64,000 nt of DNA from Solanum dulcamara (taxonomy: Eukaryota > Streptophyta > Magnoliopsida > Solanales > Solanaceae), in the NCBI RefSeq assembly GCF_947179165.1, contig NC_077238.1, forward strand, positions 35,340,793 through 35,404,792, read 5' to 3'. Below, in pieces: positions 12,841-24,944 of this stretch (position 1 is its first letter; each line of letters starts with the position of its first letter). Made by a program: the position numbers and the translations under genes. The notes under the pieces are model-generated. The model saw nothing but the letters and a program-made list of their open reading frames with translations. It was not told where the DNA came from and ran no database searches.

Positions 12841-13262
12841 TATCATATGGTTTGTAGGAAAGCGTGTTACTTACCTTTTGATTTTGAGCACAAGGCCATG
12901 TGAGGTTTGAAGAATTTGAACTAAAATTGGTCCAAGGCAGCTTAGGCGAGGGAGGAAGACTTTAATGAAAATGATGAGTTCATATTAAAGGCCTATGAGA
13001 GACACAAGAATCTACAAAATACATATGAAGCACTTTCATGATTAGAATGTTTTGAAAAAGAAGTTTGTTCAAGGTGATTGGGTCCTATTGTTTAACTAAA
13101 GGCTGAGATTGTTTCTCGAGAAGTTAAAATCAAAATGGTTGGATCCATTCAAGGTATCTAAAGTTGATGATATTGGAGCTATCAACCTTGAAGAAAAAGA
13201 AGATACACCTTCAACGTTAATGAGCAACCAGTCAAACATTACTTAAGGGTAATAGAGGAGGT
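12841..13262 (+). pseudogene. Athila integrase C-terminal remnant
   Basis: With stops and frameshifts, the translation gives in order: HMVCRKACYLPFDFEHKAM, LKAYERHKNLQ, then FVQGDWVLLFN, RLRLFLEKLKSKW and DPFKVSKVDDIGAINLE. The 'GD-VLLFNSRLRLFPGKLKSKW-GPF' order is characteristic of the integrase C-terminus of Athila-clade gypsy elements. All of gag, protease, RT, RNase H and the integrase core are missing, so this element was non-autonomous or suffered a large internal deletion before its nested insertions. Confidence 0.8.
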
Positions 13263-15664
13263 TCCCTTAGTTGAAATGCTTTATCCAGAATAACCTTGGA
13301 TGTAGAGGTATATCATTGTGACGCAATGTAAAATTAGATGCTTCTTAGGAGGCAACCAAAGTGTTCATAAGTTCACTCCTTTCCTTTTGACTAGTGAAAA
13401 AGCATGAATGTATGTCCTTTTAAATTCAAAAGGTTGAGTGGGTTTCCATCTGCAGGTGTCAAAGGGTGGACACCAATCCCTGCTTGTGTAGAGACCACGT
13501 AACCACACTCTAGAAACCTACCACTGGCAAGAAATCTCAACAATTGGCATTTAATCGGTGAACCTCCGAAGCAGTGTTTTCATTTGACAATCTAACACAG
13601 GTACATTTCAAATTCACTGACATACATAGGCTATTTAAAGTAGAATAAATATGCATTAAAACTGTGAGTCACCGAGTTATAAGTGCGTATCACCCATCCT
13701 TACAATAGCAACATCCAGATTAGTATAGGTTTTTCATCACAATTTCCTTTCATCGACATTTGTCGTATGAGTCGCTGACTCAACATTGTATTCCGCCTAT
13801 ATATCATCAATCATCACCAGCTCTATCCAGCTTGAGGCCCCTATTTCCCTAGCTTTTGTGCGCAATTGACTATCACCAACTAGCATTGAAACTTCGTTGG
13901 TCGAGCCTGACCCTTCACAAATCAGGTGCACTCATTCTTTCTATAAACGCTATGTGGGCATTACATGTTTTCAATTTGGAGGAAAATAACAGTTATTTGA
14001 ATAAAATCCAAGGGATTTCTTTATGCTACGGTTCTTTTCCAAGAAGTAAAATATTTTTCTTTTTCTTTTTTATCTTTCTTAAGACTTTTTGTGTCAAATC
14101 GGGTTATCATTTCCCTATCATAGATTAAAGGAAACTGTCTTAAGAGAAAATTTCAAGCTTAGTTTAAATTAAGCCTTGTGTCGCACCTCTTATAAGTGAT
14201 ACCACCAAACTATGTAATTGGCAAATAATGGTTTAATATGATTTCAAAATAGGAAAAGTGAATCGAATAGCAATCTCTTGTTATGGCACATACATTTTTG
14301 ATTTGACTTTGTGATTTACTAGCGGAAAATTTTCCATTGTATTTTGTCAAAAGTCATTTGATTTATTTGATTATAAGACTAGCTTATGATTTTTTTGGAT
14401 TGTAATGCCATGTGCGGAAAGAATTTGATTTATTCTTGTAAATGTGTGTTGTCTAGAACCTGTCCCAAATGTATTTGAAGGCTAAATTCTAGATTTGACT
14501 TGGATTGAAAGATGAACCTATGCCCTTTTTGACGAGCCACTCTATCCCAAATTTTCCCTCCAATAATGTAATCTTAGTCAATTCCATTGAGCCAAAACCA
14601 AATTTTTTTGCCACCATGTTGCTTACCATGACCCTTCGTAATATCTACCTTGGCACCCTTATCTCTCTGAATTTGCTAATGAGTTGTGATATAGGTTAAA
14701 AGACTAAGTTTGGAGGAGTAAAGGAGAAAAAAATTTAAATGATTTAAAATGTAGGCAATAGCCTAAATTTGGGGGTCTTGTGCACCAATTGAATAACGAG
14801 GAATGAGCTAAAAGAATTAAGCACTATGAGCTTTAAACTAAAAAATGTTGAAATGATTTCATGGATGAAAAAATGCAAAGAAAGAAAACAAAAATGTTGG
14901 TGCTAGATCAATATACGTACATGCATCAGGTGAAAAGAAGAATGGAATTTGAAATAAGTGAACACCATAAAAAGGGAGAAATAAGGTGGAATACAATGCC
15001 AAAAATGTGAGCGGTATGCCCAAATAAGAAGTGAGAGCATTAGAGAGACATCTTATTCACTTGATCAAATGAAATCCTACCTTTTGCCCAAGCCTAAGCT
15101 AAACCCGCAAGACCTTTGGAATTTTGAGCCTTTTCAATCTACATTAGTGGAGATCTATATAAAGAGAATGCCTATGGGTCGATGTGTGTATATTTGAATT
15201 CATTTGTGAGAGTGAGTCTCTTTTCATGATTTATAATTCCTTGAACTGGCATTCTTATGTGTGTGAAATTCTCTCTTGTGTGTATGGTATTATATCCTTC
15301 ATGTGAATGGTGAAGTATTGATTTCAATTGAGTTGCATGAATGTGATAAATCCATATAAATCTTTAGGCAAACTGAGAAGGTTGATGCCATTGGCTAGAG
15401 ATGATTTGAGATTGTTCTGGAATGCAAAACTGTCCAAATATTATGTGCAAAAGTGTTTTGTTTGAAGAAAAAGAGAAAACATTTGCCTAAAGAAGAAAAA
15501 ACCTTTGCCTAATGAATGGTGATGAAACCAATGGTGAGTTGTTCTTGTATTGAGTCTTCGTATTTTTGAGTCAAGTATGTAATTATGCAAAAATCCTATC
15601 TTGGGTGTAGTTGAGCTTGAATCCTATGCTTAGTGAGTGTTTTGCTTGAGGACAAGAAATAGTT
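13263..15664 (+). other. Athila-like post-pol noncoding region
   Basis: About 2.4 kb lies between the integrase end and the polypurine tract. Athila elements typically carry a long spacer or env-like region here. The open frames at 13856-14128 and 14505-14699 show no recognisable domain, transmembrane pattern or conservation with another copy in the window, so I do not call an env-like gene. Confidence 0.55.
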
Positions 15665-15681
15665 CAAGTTTGGGGGTTTGG
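15665..15681 (+). other. Athila-like polypurine tract
   Basis: The sequence 'caagtttgggggtttgg' ends directly before the 3' LTR start TGAGTTGG at 15682, the position expected for the plus-strand primer. Confidence 0.7.
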
Positions 15682-15988
15682 TGAGTTGGTATTTTACCAA
15701 CTCATTAGACTCAAATTCATGAATTATTGACATATTTTAATGCTAATTGAGGGGATTTTAGATCCTAGTTCTCTTATATGCAGGCATTTCTTAGAAAAAA
15801 CAAGTTTGGTGGATTTGGAGATGAAAACTAATAAAGCACATCGGCAAAACAACTGGCATCCCGTAAGAACTAACAGGCATCTCACTGGCTAAACGCCGGC
15901 TTGAATGGAGCAACATTGCCTTAGTATCGATGCTACTATCGACATTGTACAATAACTGATGAGAGATTCACTGATCCCAATGCAACAA
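15682..15988 (+). repeat. Athila-like 3' LTR, piece 1 of 5
   Basis: Begins TGAGTTGGTATTTTACC and aligns with 10963-11260 of the 5' LTR. It is interrupted by gypsy element A at 15989. The remaining pieces are 33257-33284, 35466-35638, 37334-37841 and 41439-41918. Confidence 0.85.
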
Positions 15989-18251
15989 TGTAACACCCCA
16001 AAAATCCTAACTTATATATGATCAAAATATTCTAAAAAAAAGCTAGAAATTATTCATAAATGTGAGAATCACGAATAGTATCTATGAACTGTAAATAGAG
16101 CCATGGGTTATGGATGAAGCTCGTAGGACATTGTCAAACTTAGTGAAATTTTTCCTCTCTTTGACTTCCTACGGATGATGTCTACGGCTAGTGGAAGTAC
16201 CTACAAACCGTAGGTAGTTCCCGTAGAAAGAGTTCAGAGGCTCAGAAACTTTAAGTGTATAGGACGAGTTCCTGTATGAGTCGTGGAACCATGCACAGAC
16301 CATAGATGGGTCCATAGGTCCAAGACCTGAAGTTCATCTCTCAGTACCTCTTCTACGGATGAACATGATGACCCTTAGAATTTTCTACAGGCCATAAAAG
16401 GGGTTCATAGACCAAACTTCAGAGAACCCTAGATGTCCAGCCAAGTTTCTACATTTAGCTCCTACGGATCATAGAAGCTTCTACTGACGGTAGATGTCAC
16501 CTGTAGATGACTTCAGTAGTTTTAATAAAGGATTATTTTGTATTTTCCCACCCTTTCTTAGTCTAAACCTTGATATTTTGGAATATAATTAAGTCCCTTA
16601 TCAGTGTCATTCCACCATTTTCCTCTCATATCACTCTCAACTCTTAGAGCAGGTTTCGAGAGGACAAAAGCTAGGGTTCAAGTGTATTCTTCAAGAATCT
16701 AGATCTTTCAGGTATGTAAGGCTAATCATAATGTTGGACTAAGTTCTTCCTCAGGATCTACATCTAAATTAAGCTAGTAAGAATTTAACCTAGGGGTTTT
16801 AACTCAATCATTTTCTTGAAATTTGAGTTTCTACTATTCCTTGTTATTGAATTCGATTCTCTATAGTTGAACTTATGAATCCTTATATGATTCTAGTTCT
16901 TGATCTTTGTTCATGCTTATTTTTTGCATAAACCCTATTTGAGTTGTTGAAGGTCTTACATTGTTATATATCAAAAGTAAAAGTATTTCAAGCTATTAGT
17001 AAAAGAAGAGTTGTAAGGGAACTTGAGGATCCCAAGTGCATTACTTGATTTTGAGGCTTTTGCATTACTATTCATTATGCATGATTTTTAGAGTTTAAGT
17101 TAGTTAAAGTATTATGCATTATTATTGAGAATGAATTTTGAGGGAACTTGAGTGGTTCAAAATGTATAATTTGTATTGAGAAAAGTATGTCTAGTTTAAA
17201 GAAAGAATAAAGAGCTTGAGAAGGATGCTCTAGTCAGTAAAAGTAATTTCCATTATGACTACAGAGGAGTGTTTAGAGTATTTACTCATAGAGATTTTAT
17301 TATATGAGCATTATTGCATGTTTTGAGAGTAGTATTAGGCACTGATTTGGATAAGAGTTCAGATAACTCAAATCCCATAAACTATATAGGCAACGTAGGA
17401 TAGGATCATGTCATTGGCTCAGGAGGCTCCAAACTTCAGTCCCTAATAAGAACTTTTTAGATGGATCCATGAGTTGAGTTAGTCTCCCTTATCCTGGCAT
17501 GGTATTGGACAGCTCTAGTAATGTGAATAGTATGTTGTATCATCACGAGGCTCATAGTGATGGTTGTTAGTCAGATAAACTTTCAAAGAAGAGTAAAAAC
17601 TATTTAAAAGAGTTACATTTTGCCTTATTTTATTTGTATAGCTTTGAGGTTTTATTATACTTGCATGCTTTACTTCAGTTGAGATATTTTCAGCATATCT
17701 TTAACAACGAGTATTCAGTTCAGATATTGTTTTCTTTCAGCTATAATATATACTGTATATTCTATGTACTGACATCTTTTGATGTTACATCATTTTATGA
17801 TGCAGATACAGGCATTCAGGATAATCAATAGGCACTCCATTGAGATCACACTTCATTAGCTTTTAGTGAGATCTCCTTGCGTTTGGATGACTCCTTAATA
17901 GTTATTACTTTCATTGCTTTGTAGTTCTTTTGAGGTAGTCGTGGGTCTTGTCCCAAAACCTATCCTTAGTTATTAGAGGCTTCATTGACAAAGTTAGAGA
18001 GTCAATTCAGTTATTTCAATTGGATGTTTAAACATTAATTCTTTCTATTTTAGAGCTATTTACAGATTCTTAATTTAAGAATAATCGAGGTGCTTGAGTT
18101 ATTTTTAATTGTATTAAATGCTCATCTTATTTAGCTTCCACATTTGACTTTAGTCTTCAGCTTAGTTGTAAGTCATGCCTAGAATTCGCCTTGACCAATA
18201 ATGGTTTTCGAGTGCTGGCTACCCTTAGGGTGTAGACTCGAGGCGTGGATA
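15989..18251 (+). repeat. 5' LTR of gypsy element A
   Basis: Starts TGTAACACCCC and ends near 18251, immediately before a primer-binding site. About 2.26 kb. It aligns with 29672-31845 (3' LTR), with the truncated internal LTR 24959-25416 and with the left-edge fragment 1-121/2160-2845. The 16080-16510 segment is packed with short words such as ctacggat, ccgtag, cgtagaa and gtagatg in both orientations. Confidence 0.85.
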
Positions 18252-18253
18252 CT

Positions 18254-18265
18254 TGGTACCAGAGT
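18254..18265 (+). other. Primer-binding site, initiator tRNA-Met type
   Basis: TGGTACCAGAGT lies two bases after the LTR end and matches the plant initiator-Met primer site TGGTATCAGAGC at 10 of 12 positions. Confidence 0.8.
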
Positions 18266-18454
18266 AAGTATCCTAGGATGTCCATGAAGTCCTTTCTAGT
18301 AGAGTCTTTCTTCAATGTGAAATGTGTCACATCTATAATAAGGAGGCTATAGGACATTAGGAATTTCACTCTTCTTTCATACTCTAGATTCGCGCAATAA
18401 AGTTTAACTCCATAAAAATTTCTTCTAACTCATGTGTTCACGTATTTTTAGATC

Positions 18455-19735
18455 ATGCTTTCAGAATATATCTTTAGTCAGAAGAACATTGCCAGCACTG
18501 AGGTCCTAAAAACTAGTATGCCTCCACATTTGAGGATGCAAACTAGGAATGGAGCTCATGTAGTTTATCAGGGAAATGATAATGGAACTCAAAAGGTGTC
18601 TGCTAGCACTACATGGGTTCCTCAAACACCTATCCTCAGCCTTCCCCACCTTTGAGGAAGAATTTAGGGGAACCATTATGTTGCTCACTCAATTGATGGT
18701 TGCTCAGACTAGCCGTCGGGGCACTCCAGTCACTAGTTCCAATTTCTAAGAGTCGTCATCTTCAACTCGGATCAGATATTTCTTAAGGATAAATTCACAA
18801 GTATTCAAAAGGTCCAAGGAAGAGGAGGATCCCCAGAATTTCATTGATGAGATCTGGAAAATTTTGAAGGATGCATGTTATTGAGACCGAAGGAGTTGAA
18901 CTTGTTTCTTATCAACTCAAGGATGTAGCCAACATCTAGTACAAATAATGGGAGGAGAGTCATGGAGAAGATGATGAGCCATCAGTATGGGATGAATTCG
19001 AGAAAGCATTATGAGATCACTTTTCCTCAAGATAAAAAGAAGGCAAATGTAGAAGAGTTTGTAAATTTGAAGTAGGAAGGGTTGATAGTAAAAGAGTATA
19101 ATTTCAAGTTCATTCAGTCGTCACGATATACTCTGGATATGGTTTTAGATGTCAGATCAAAGATGTGGAACAAACAATTGAAGAAAAAGTGCAAGACAAC
19201 TTCGCTGATTTCTTATTAGATATCTCCAAGCTTATGGTTTATGCACAATAGGTTGAGAAAGATAAGAAGAGGGATAGGGAAGAACATCAGAAAAAAGGCA
19301 AAGTCGTCATAATGTGAGCCTAGTCACTAAAGAAATGGAAATGATAATTAGTCATTCTTCTAAAAGAGGTCATTTGTACATCACCATCACAAGCAAATAC
19401 GTCTACCTCAAGTAACAGAAATAATCAAAGGTACCAGAATAGTTAGAACATCAGAGCTCAGAGTTTTCAATCCCAAGGTAGTGTGGCTTAAGGTTCTTCT
19501 CGAAAACACCCTTGTGGTAAGTGTGGGAGACTCCATCTAGGGGAGTGTCGTGATGGCACAAATGGTTATACAAGTATGGAAAAATAGATCATTTTTAGAG
19601 ATATTGCCAATGGGAAATCTTGGTAATGAGGGAAATAAGGCTCGCCTTCATCACCCATCACCATCAGGCAGGGTTGCCCAAAGGGATACTACTTCAGAAA
19701 TAGGTGGATGTTCAAATCGTCTATATGTTATGGCT
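18455..19735 (+). pseudogene. Gypsy element A gag remnant
   Basis: A first open frame (18455-18655) is followed by frameshifts. A gag-like block (PEFHDEIWKIL type) lies near 18830-18860. At 19509-19545 there is a zinc-knuckle segment CGKCGRLHLGEC, the CX2CX3HX3C form of the first knuckle in this class of plant chromoviruses; the second knuckle is damaged (about 19560-19600). Gag would package the element RNA. Several stops make it non-functional. Confidence 0.75.
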
Positions 19736-19737
19736 AG

Positions 19738-20700
19738 TTGCCAATATTAGGAGAACTCTTTAGAAGTCATCACGGTATGCTTAATGCCTTTTTCTTTGAT
19801 ATTTATGCCATACTTGTTCCAGGTGTAAATTTTATTTTTATCACTCATTATATAGCTATAAAGTTTGGGATTGATTCAGAATGCCTTCTAAAACCTTTTA
19901 GCGTATCTACTCCAGTTAGTGAGTCCATTCTTGCTAAAAGGGTTTATCGAGATTGCACCATCTCAATATATAATAAATACACCGTAGTTGACTTAGTTGA
20001 ATTAGATATGGTGAATTTTGATGTCATTCTAGGCATGGATTGGCTTCATGCTTGTTATGCCTCCATTGATTGTAGAACCCGAGTTGTCACATTTCAGTTT
20101 CTTAATGACTATGTCTTAGAATGGAAAGGTAGTCCAGTAGTGCGTAGGGGTTGTTTTATCTCATACCTTAAGGCTAGAAAGTTAGTTTCCAAGAGATGTA
20201 TCTATCACATTATCCTAGTTAGAGACTTTATTGTTGAGACACTATTCCTTCAGTTAGTTCCAATTGTGAATGAGTTTTCAGAAGTATTTCTTGATGATCT
20301 ACATGGAGTCCCTCTCGACATAAAGATAGACTTTGGGATAGATGTTCTTCTTGATACACAACCTATATTTATTCCGCCATATAGAATGGATCTAGCTGAG
20401 TTGAAAGAGTTATAAGAGCAATTAAAACATCTCCCTTATAAGGATTTTATTAGGCCAAATGTCTCACCTTGGGAGGCTCATGTCCTATTCTTGCGAAAGA
20501 TAGATGGTTCACTTAGAATGTGTATCAATTAGCATCAGTTGAACAAGGTCACCATAAGAATAAGTATCTTCTTCCAAGAATTAATGACCTATTCGACCAA
20601 CTTCAGAGAACCACTTGTTTCTCTAATATAGACCTCAGATCCGGCTATCATTAGTTGAAAGTGAGAGAAAGTGAAATTTTGAAGACAACATTCCAAAGTA
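19738..20700 (+). pseudogene. Gypsy element A protease and N-terminal RT remnant
   Basis: The 225-codon frame 19738-20415 is one of the longest in the window. It covers the C-terminal half of the retropepsin-like protease ([17 protein letters not shown] around residues 95-111) and the linker into RT ([20 protein letters not shown], then IPPYRM). After a stop at 20413 the RT fingers continue with stops ([17 protein letters not shown], then DLRSGYH-like) to about 20697. There the sequence jumps into the integrase N-terminus: the RT palm with its YxDD motif, connection and RNase H are deleted. Confidence 0.85.
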
Positions 20701-21322
20701 GATCGTGTGTTCCAAATGTTTATAGTCTCCGAGAAAGGATTATGATAGAGGCCCATAGATCTAGATATTCTATTCACATGGGCTCTACCAAAATATACCA
20801 TGACTTGAGAGAATCTACTAGTGAAGTGGCATAAAGAGTAATATTGCAGATTTTATTTCTAAGTGCCCGAATTGTCAGCAAGTCAAAATTGAGCACCAAA
20901 GGTCATGGTATAGCTAAGAAAATAGAACTTCTAAAGTGGAAACAAGACATGATAAACATGGATTTCATTACAGGCTTACCGTGATATCACCAATAGAATT
21001 ATTCAATTTGGGTTATTGTAGATCGGATGACTAAATCAATCCATTGCTTTCCAGTTTAGACTACAGATTGAGTAGAGGACTATGCCAGATTGTATATCTT
21101 TGAGATAGTTACCTTCATGGAGTTCCATTGTCTATTATTTCAAAAAAGATGTGCTCAGTTTACCTCCCAATTTTGGAAGTCATTTCAGAAATATTTGGGT
21201 TTGTAGGTGAATCATACAACCGTATTACATCCTTAGACAGATAGTTGTGCAGAGCGTATGATTCCAAACTTAAAAGACTTGTTGAGATCTTATATCATTG
21301 ACTTTAAAGGAAATTGGGATGA
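20701..21322 (+). pseudogene. Gypsy element A integrase, N-terminal part (first copy)
   Basis: Contains YSIHMGSTKIYHDLRE, then CPNCQQVKIEH (the HHCC zinc-binding domain, with the usual W..M..I spacing partly frame-shifted), then NMDFITGL at about 20955-20980, the start of the catalytic core with its first Asp. The reading is broken by stops. It ends at 'ggaaattgggatga' (21322), where a solo LTR is inserted; the coding sequence resumes at 24125. Confidence 0.8.
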
Positions 21323-24119
21323 TATAAAATCTCATAAGTTGGAAAGTTGGAAAATGAGGTAGTAAAGAAAGTTACAGAAAAATATTTGCATCATATGCTG
21401 ACCATGGGCCCCTTTACAGGCCCTAATGATCACCACAGTTCATGGTAGAAATCTGTGTAGGTGTCCAATATCAGGGAATTTAAGGGAAAGGTCTACGGAG
21501 GGCTCTACAGCCCATGGAGAGTTTCACAGACTGTGAGGCCTCCTGTGAACTCGACCCCAAAGGCCCATGAGCCAAGGTGAGGAATATAAGAGGCACCACA
21601 ATCCGTAGTAAGCACCACGAGATGTGGTCACCTTTATAGAGGTCACCCCTTCAGACCCCAAGTCAGATTCCCTGACTACGATCACCATCATAGGTAAAAT
21701 AAAACCAAGCCTCCCGCCTTTCTTTTTGATCATGTTGATAGAGGGGGATGAAGTCTCTTATACCCCCTAATTGGCACTGAAGAGTCTTACTTTAACTTTT
21801 AATGTCGAAACCTTGAAAGCAATATCATTATCAAAGAGAAAGTAGGAGAATGCTGGGCACAATCTTGAATCATGGTAAGATGTTATCATTTTCAATGATA
21901 CTATTAGCACTTCTTCAACAAAAATCAACAGGTTATTCTTTCTGAGGTTGATCTTTTGGCTGGGGTTAGGGACCAAATAGCTTAATCTGAAAGTCGATCA
22001 TGATAGGATGATCCCGCTCCCCAACAAGGCTCCTTGCAAGTAGATGGGTCATCCAATAGCTCTTCTGCATCTGAGGCTAATTTTAGATCTTATTCCAATC
22101 CAAAAAGTCTCCTTACTAGACCTAACTTCCTTTTATCACTTTCAGATACAAAAAAGTTGGACTAGTTATTAGACCAACTATCTGACGCTCTCTCCCTTAT
22201 AAGAGCCTAACGGAGAAAAGTTTATGCCCAATAGGGTAAGACTGAGGTAAAAGGATGTCTGTTTGTTGATGGCGTCCTACCTAAACTAATCATCATATTC
22301 TTCCCTAGGCCTCATTGCTGGAAAGTCTACTAGATCGACTTCTAGTTGTAGCGGATCTTACTTACATCGATTTTAGCATATTGAGCTTCAAAGACTGTGG
22401 TGGGTCCTTCCATCTAGGTGCAGTCTCAATTTAAGTTAGGGGTATTTTGGTCTTTTCCTATATTTTCATTAATGAATATAGATGGTTTGGGGGGGTTTAT
22501 ACCAAACCATTAACTATTCTAAGCCCTCATAACCCTCTCATTCTCATCCAAACACTCAAAATCAAAATCCTCTCTCTAAAGTGTTCTATCAAGAGTCTTC
22601 TTCTTCCTCAAGAAACTCAAGGGATTTATTCAAGGTCAAAGCTTCAATTCTCTACAATTTAAGGCTCCTAAGATCAAAAGTATGTGTAAATTCATTCATG
22701 GGCACTTTCACCCATGGAATCCCAAGTTTTCTCTCAAAATCTCTTATGAATTCTTCTTCTAAAAGCCCTAACTTCATGATTTTGCATTGGTTATTCTTTC
22801 TCATGATATATCTTATTATTATTGATCAAATTATACATAATTAACATCACATCGCATGATTTCAAGATGAATTTCAATGACTCGTGCTATATGCTAGTTT
22901 CAAGTATGTTTTGAATGAATCATGATCATGAATTTTAGGAGATTTTAATGAATATTTTATGAATGATACCCAAGGTTTATGAATGACTCATTAAAATATT
23001 ATGAACTATATTTCAATAATGCTTTAAGCTAGAAGTTATGGTGTGTTAAGGTAGTTCTCACACAATCATGTTAAAGAGGTGATAAGGTAGTTCTCACCAA
23101 CTCATAGATTCTTATGAATAAATCATGTAAATGAGCTATTCTTATGATAAGGATTGATATCTATTATTGTCTTTCCTAATGATGTTAATGATATGTTTTT
23201 ATGAAGTTTTGTTGGGATAATGACTAAACACTAAGAAGACTTTAAGGTGGGGTTTGTTCCTGTAGCCATTGTAGCTACCCAAGGGAATCCTAAAAGCAAC
23301 CTTTAGTCTCTAACTATGTTGCCCGCGTAGATTTATGATGTTAATATGATGTAGCTAGTGGATTCACATATAGTAGAAAGTAAAAAAAAAAGTACCATCA
23401 CAGAGTCTACCTTGACAATGTAGTCTCTTCTCGATGTGGGGCACATCGAATTCTATGATATAGCTCACATGATCTTATGTATCAGTTAAAGGTCCTATCC
23501 CTCATCAAGGTAAAAGAAAAAGTATAAAGTTCTCATGATGATGTTTTGATGCATTTACCAATGATTATAATGTTTTAAGGTTTTTTCATTGTTTACTCAT
23601 TTTTAAGATATTGGTCATGCATCTCATGATTCATATTTATTATGTCCTATATTCATTGTTCATGCATATTTCTCACATACTTAGTATATTTTATGTACTA
23701 ACGCATATTTTTTGCCTATATTGTATCATAATGTAGGGACGGACGATCATCATGCACCTACTATTTATGAGTAGAGTTGAGCTTGTACTTTTATTATGGT
23801 GAGTCCTTACATTTCGGGTATGAGATATTTTATTTCCTTTATGTCTTAATGACTTTCTTATGTCATCATAAGTGAGGTAGGAACTTGTCTTATGCCCCCA
23901 TCTAGTTAGTAGAGCCATGTTGGATGTTATGGCATTTATGTTCTTTTTCATTTCGAGTTGAGACTTAGGCTCATTTAACTTTATTTTTTGCGTCAATGTG
24001 TTGCTTAATTGCTTACCTTCCTTATATAAGCTCATTAATTATACTCTAAGATAGTTGATTGGGGTCTCTTAGAATTCTAATTGTCGTGTCGCACCTAGGG
24101 CCTAGCTTGGGTGGTGACA
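21323..24119 (+). mobile_element. Solo LTR, family B, copy 3 (in integrase, first copy)
   Basis: This 2797-bp solo LTR has ends TATAAAATCTC...GGTGACA and target duplication GATGA (21318-21322) / AATGA (24120-24124). The 5' end is TA where TG is canonical; the related copy at 26862 has the same TA. Removing it rejoins the integrase reading (NWD then DYLPLIEFAYNN). It is collinear with 26862-28895 except for about 680 extra bases at 21693-22371. Confidence 0.88.
21693..22371. other. Extra segment of about 680 bp in solo LTR B3, origin unknown
   Basis: The sequence from about 'ggtaaaataaaacc' to 'cgattttagc' is missing from the otherwise collinear copy at 26862-28895, where the flanks nearly touch around 27230. 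It has no TIRs, no clear target duplication and no recognisable coding domain. It may be part of the original LTR deleted from the other copy, or an insertion here. Confidence 0.55.
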
Positions 24120-24944
24120 AATGATTACTTGCCTCTTATAGAGTTTGCGTACAATAATAGTTATTACTCGAGTATTCAGATAGCTCCTTATAAGGCTCTT
24201 TATGGGTGGAGATATAGATCTCTAATTGGTTGGTTCAAAATTGGTGAAGCTAAGTTAATAGGGCCAGACTTGATTCATCTGGTTATGGGAAAAGCAAAGA
24301 TCATCCAAGAGAGATTGAAAACCATACAAAGTCATCAAAAGTCCTTAAACCGATGTTACGCGATGAGATTTGGAGTTTAAAGTGAATGATTGGGTATATT
24401 TGAAGGTTTCATCCATGAAGGATGTTATGATATTTGGTAATAAAGGAAAGCTCATTCCCTGTTACATTGGTCATTATCAAATTTCGAAGAGTGTTGGTAA
24501 TATAGGTTAAGAGTTAGAGCTACCATCAGGGTTAGTGGTTGTTTGTCCGGTATTTCACATTTATATGCTAAAGAAGTGCTTAGGAGATGCTTCACTTATT
24601 GTTCCTGCAAAAAACATTGGTGTGAAAGATAGCTTGTCCTATGAGAAAATTCCAGTTTAGATTCTTTATCATCAAGTTTGCAAGTTGAGGACCAAAGAGG
24701 TTGCATCACTCAAGGTTTTATGGAGGAATCAGTTTGTCGAAGATGCTACATGGGAATCCAAACAAGATATGAAAGGAAGATACCTTCATTTATTAGTTCC
24801 TCCTGGTATTAATGTTGAAGGTAATACTCCTTTTATCCATTTCAGATTCAATGTCCATTTATGTGCTTGACTGTTTCAATTCCTACATTTTATTCGTGAT
24901 TGGTACAATTCCTAGCTTGGTCATCATTTGAGGACGAATGATCC
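24120..24944 (+). pseudogene. Gypsy element A integrase C-terminal part with chromodomain-like end (first copy)
   Basis: The frame from 24125 reads DYLPLIEFAYNNSYYSSIQ, APYKALYGW, then the integrase C-terminal region, with stops from 24377 on. The final open stretch 24685-24870 (KVLWRNQFVEDATWESKQDM) is the chromodomain-like terminus of Tekay/Del-type chromoviruses. It is nearly identical to 28896-29655. The polypurine tract and a truncated LTR follow. Confidence 0.82.

Noticed and set aside
13856..14699. Possible env-like gene in the Athila spacer
   Set aside because: The two frames (90 and 64 codons) have no signal peptide, transmembrane segment or similarity pattern that would support an envelope-like protein.
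18254..18265. tRNA-like matches at LTR borders (also 12475 and 55592)
   Set aside because: These are primer-binding sites of 12-18 bases complementary to tRNA 3' ends, not tRNA genes; no cloverleaf is present. I saw no tRNA or rRNA gene in the window.
21524..21733. ORFs in solo LTRs (for example 21524-21733, 22447-22844, 23691-24035, 40044-40286)
   Set aside because: They fall in noncoding LTR sequence, are not shared in frame with sister copies, and lack domains.
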